In this document: positions 26,457-26,582 of the stretch, piece by piece
Numbering within the stretch: position 1 is the stretch's first letter
Layout: each line of letters begins with the position of its first letter
Assembly (NCBI GenBank): GCA_000482145.1
Contig: AUXH01000234.1
Location: 1-26,582, forward strand
DNA from: Strigomonas culicis
Taxonomy: Eukaryota > Euglenozoa > Kinetoplastea > Trypanosomatida > Trypanosomatidae
DNA length: 26,582 bases
Direction: 5' to 3'
Program-made: the position numbers and the translations under genes
The notes under the pieces: generated by a model
The model's input: the letters and a program-made list of their open reading frames with translations, nothing else
Told to the model about the DNA's origin: nothing
Databases searched by the model: none

Positions 26457-26582
26457 TCGCCGCACACCAAGCGCGAGGGGGCGCGCACCCCGCCCGGGCC
26501 CCTTGCCGCCACCCGACCGGTGGAAAGGCCACGAGCCCAGGGCCTTTGCCACCACCGCGCGGGCGGGGAACCCCCCCCCCCC
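26457..26582. other. GC-rich terminal block with hairpin and C run
   Basis: The last ~125 bases are overwhelmingly G and C, in sharp contrast to the AT-rich DNA just to the left. The block contains two related units (GGGCCCCTTGCCGCCACC at 26496-26513 and GGGCCTTTGCCACCACC at 26540-26556) and ends in 12 C. No telomere repeat (TTAGGG) and no ATG-started gene were seen. Confidence 0.7.
26519..26553. repeat. 12-bp inverted repeat (hairpin)
   Basis: GGTGGAAAGGCC at 26519-26530 pairs with GGCCTTT and CCACC at 26541-26553. There is one unpaired G at 26548 and a 10-base loop at 26531-26540. Confidence 0.85.

Noticed and set aside
26346..26555. Possible 69-residue minus-strand gene in the right end
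   Set aside because: It starts with GTG, spans the GC-rich/AT-rich junction, has no recognisable domain and no splice tract can be seen. It looks like an accidental frame.
1..26582. CRISPR arrays, insertion sequences, bacterial operators or riboswitches
   Set aside because: No regularly spaced repeats, transposase-like frames or bacterial signals were seen, and the gene content is eukaryotic.

Overview
The window looks like nuclear DNA of a trypanosomatid (kinetoplastid) protist. All thirteen supported genes lie on the minus strand without visible introns, in high-GC coding blocks (except at the right end) separated by AT-rich, homopolymer- and microsatellite-rich spacers of about 0.35 to 1.5 kb. 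Most starts are preceded, in the transcript sense, by a pyrimidine tract and an AG, as expected for spliced-leader trans-splicing of a polycistronic transcript. The gene content fits: trypanin/DRC4, EBP2, a DYRK kinase and several conserved-looking unknowns. I cannot name the genus.

Layout in transcription order, right to left: a small probably mitochondrial one-helix protein (25614-26036); the proteasome ubiquitin receptor RPN13, split by a one-base frame change (24235-24979); a one-helix coiled-coil protein (23025-23654); an unknown protein with a lysine-rich tail (21681-22664); DNA polymerase epsilon subunit B (19487-21259); a DTWD1-like tRNA aminocarboxypropyltransferase (18080-19018); trypanin/DRC4 (16175-17653); ribosome-biogenesis factor EBP2 (14822-15721); a large protein with a LOG-type nucleotide-binding domain (11854-14067); a two-helix membrane protein (10047-10853); a p24/emp24 cargo receptor (8823-9536); a DYRK-family kinase (5049-8051); a GAF-like coiled-coil protein (1122-3557); and the 5' part of ribosomal protein L5 (1-469, cut by the window edge).

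The genes share no pathway, as is normal for a kinetoplastid transcription unit, where co-transcription does not imply co-function. Expression would be set by trans-splicing, UTRs and RNA stability; no promoter is visible.

The right end differs from the rest. From about 22980 rightward the coding sequence becomes much richer in A/T, one gene carries a frameshift, and the last ~125 bases switch abruptly to very GC-rich sequence with a 12-bp hairpin and a terminal C run. This could be a chromosome-end region, a mosaic segment or an assembly problem. I did not find a clearly new multi-gene system. The best leads are the LOG-domain protein, the RPN13 frame change and the composition break.
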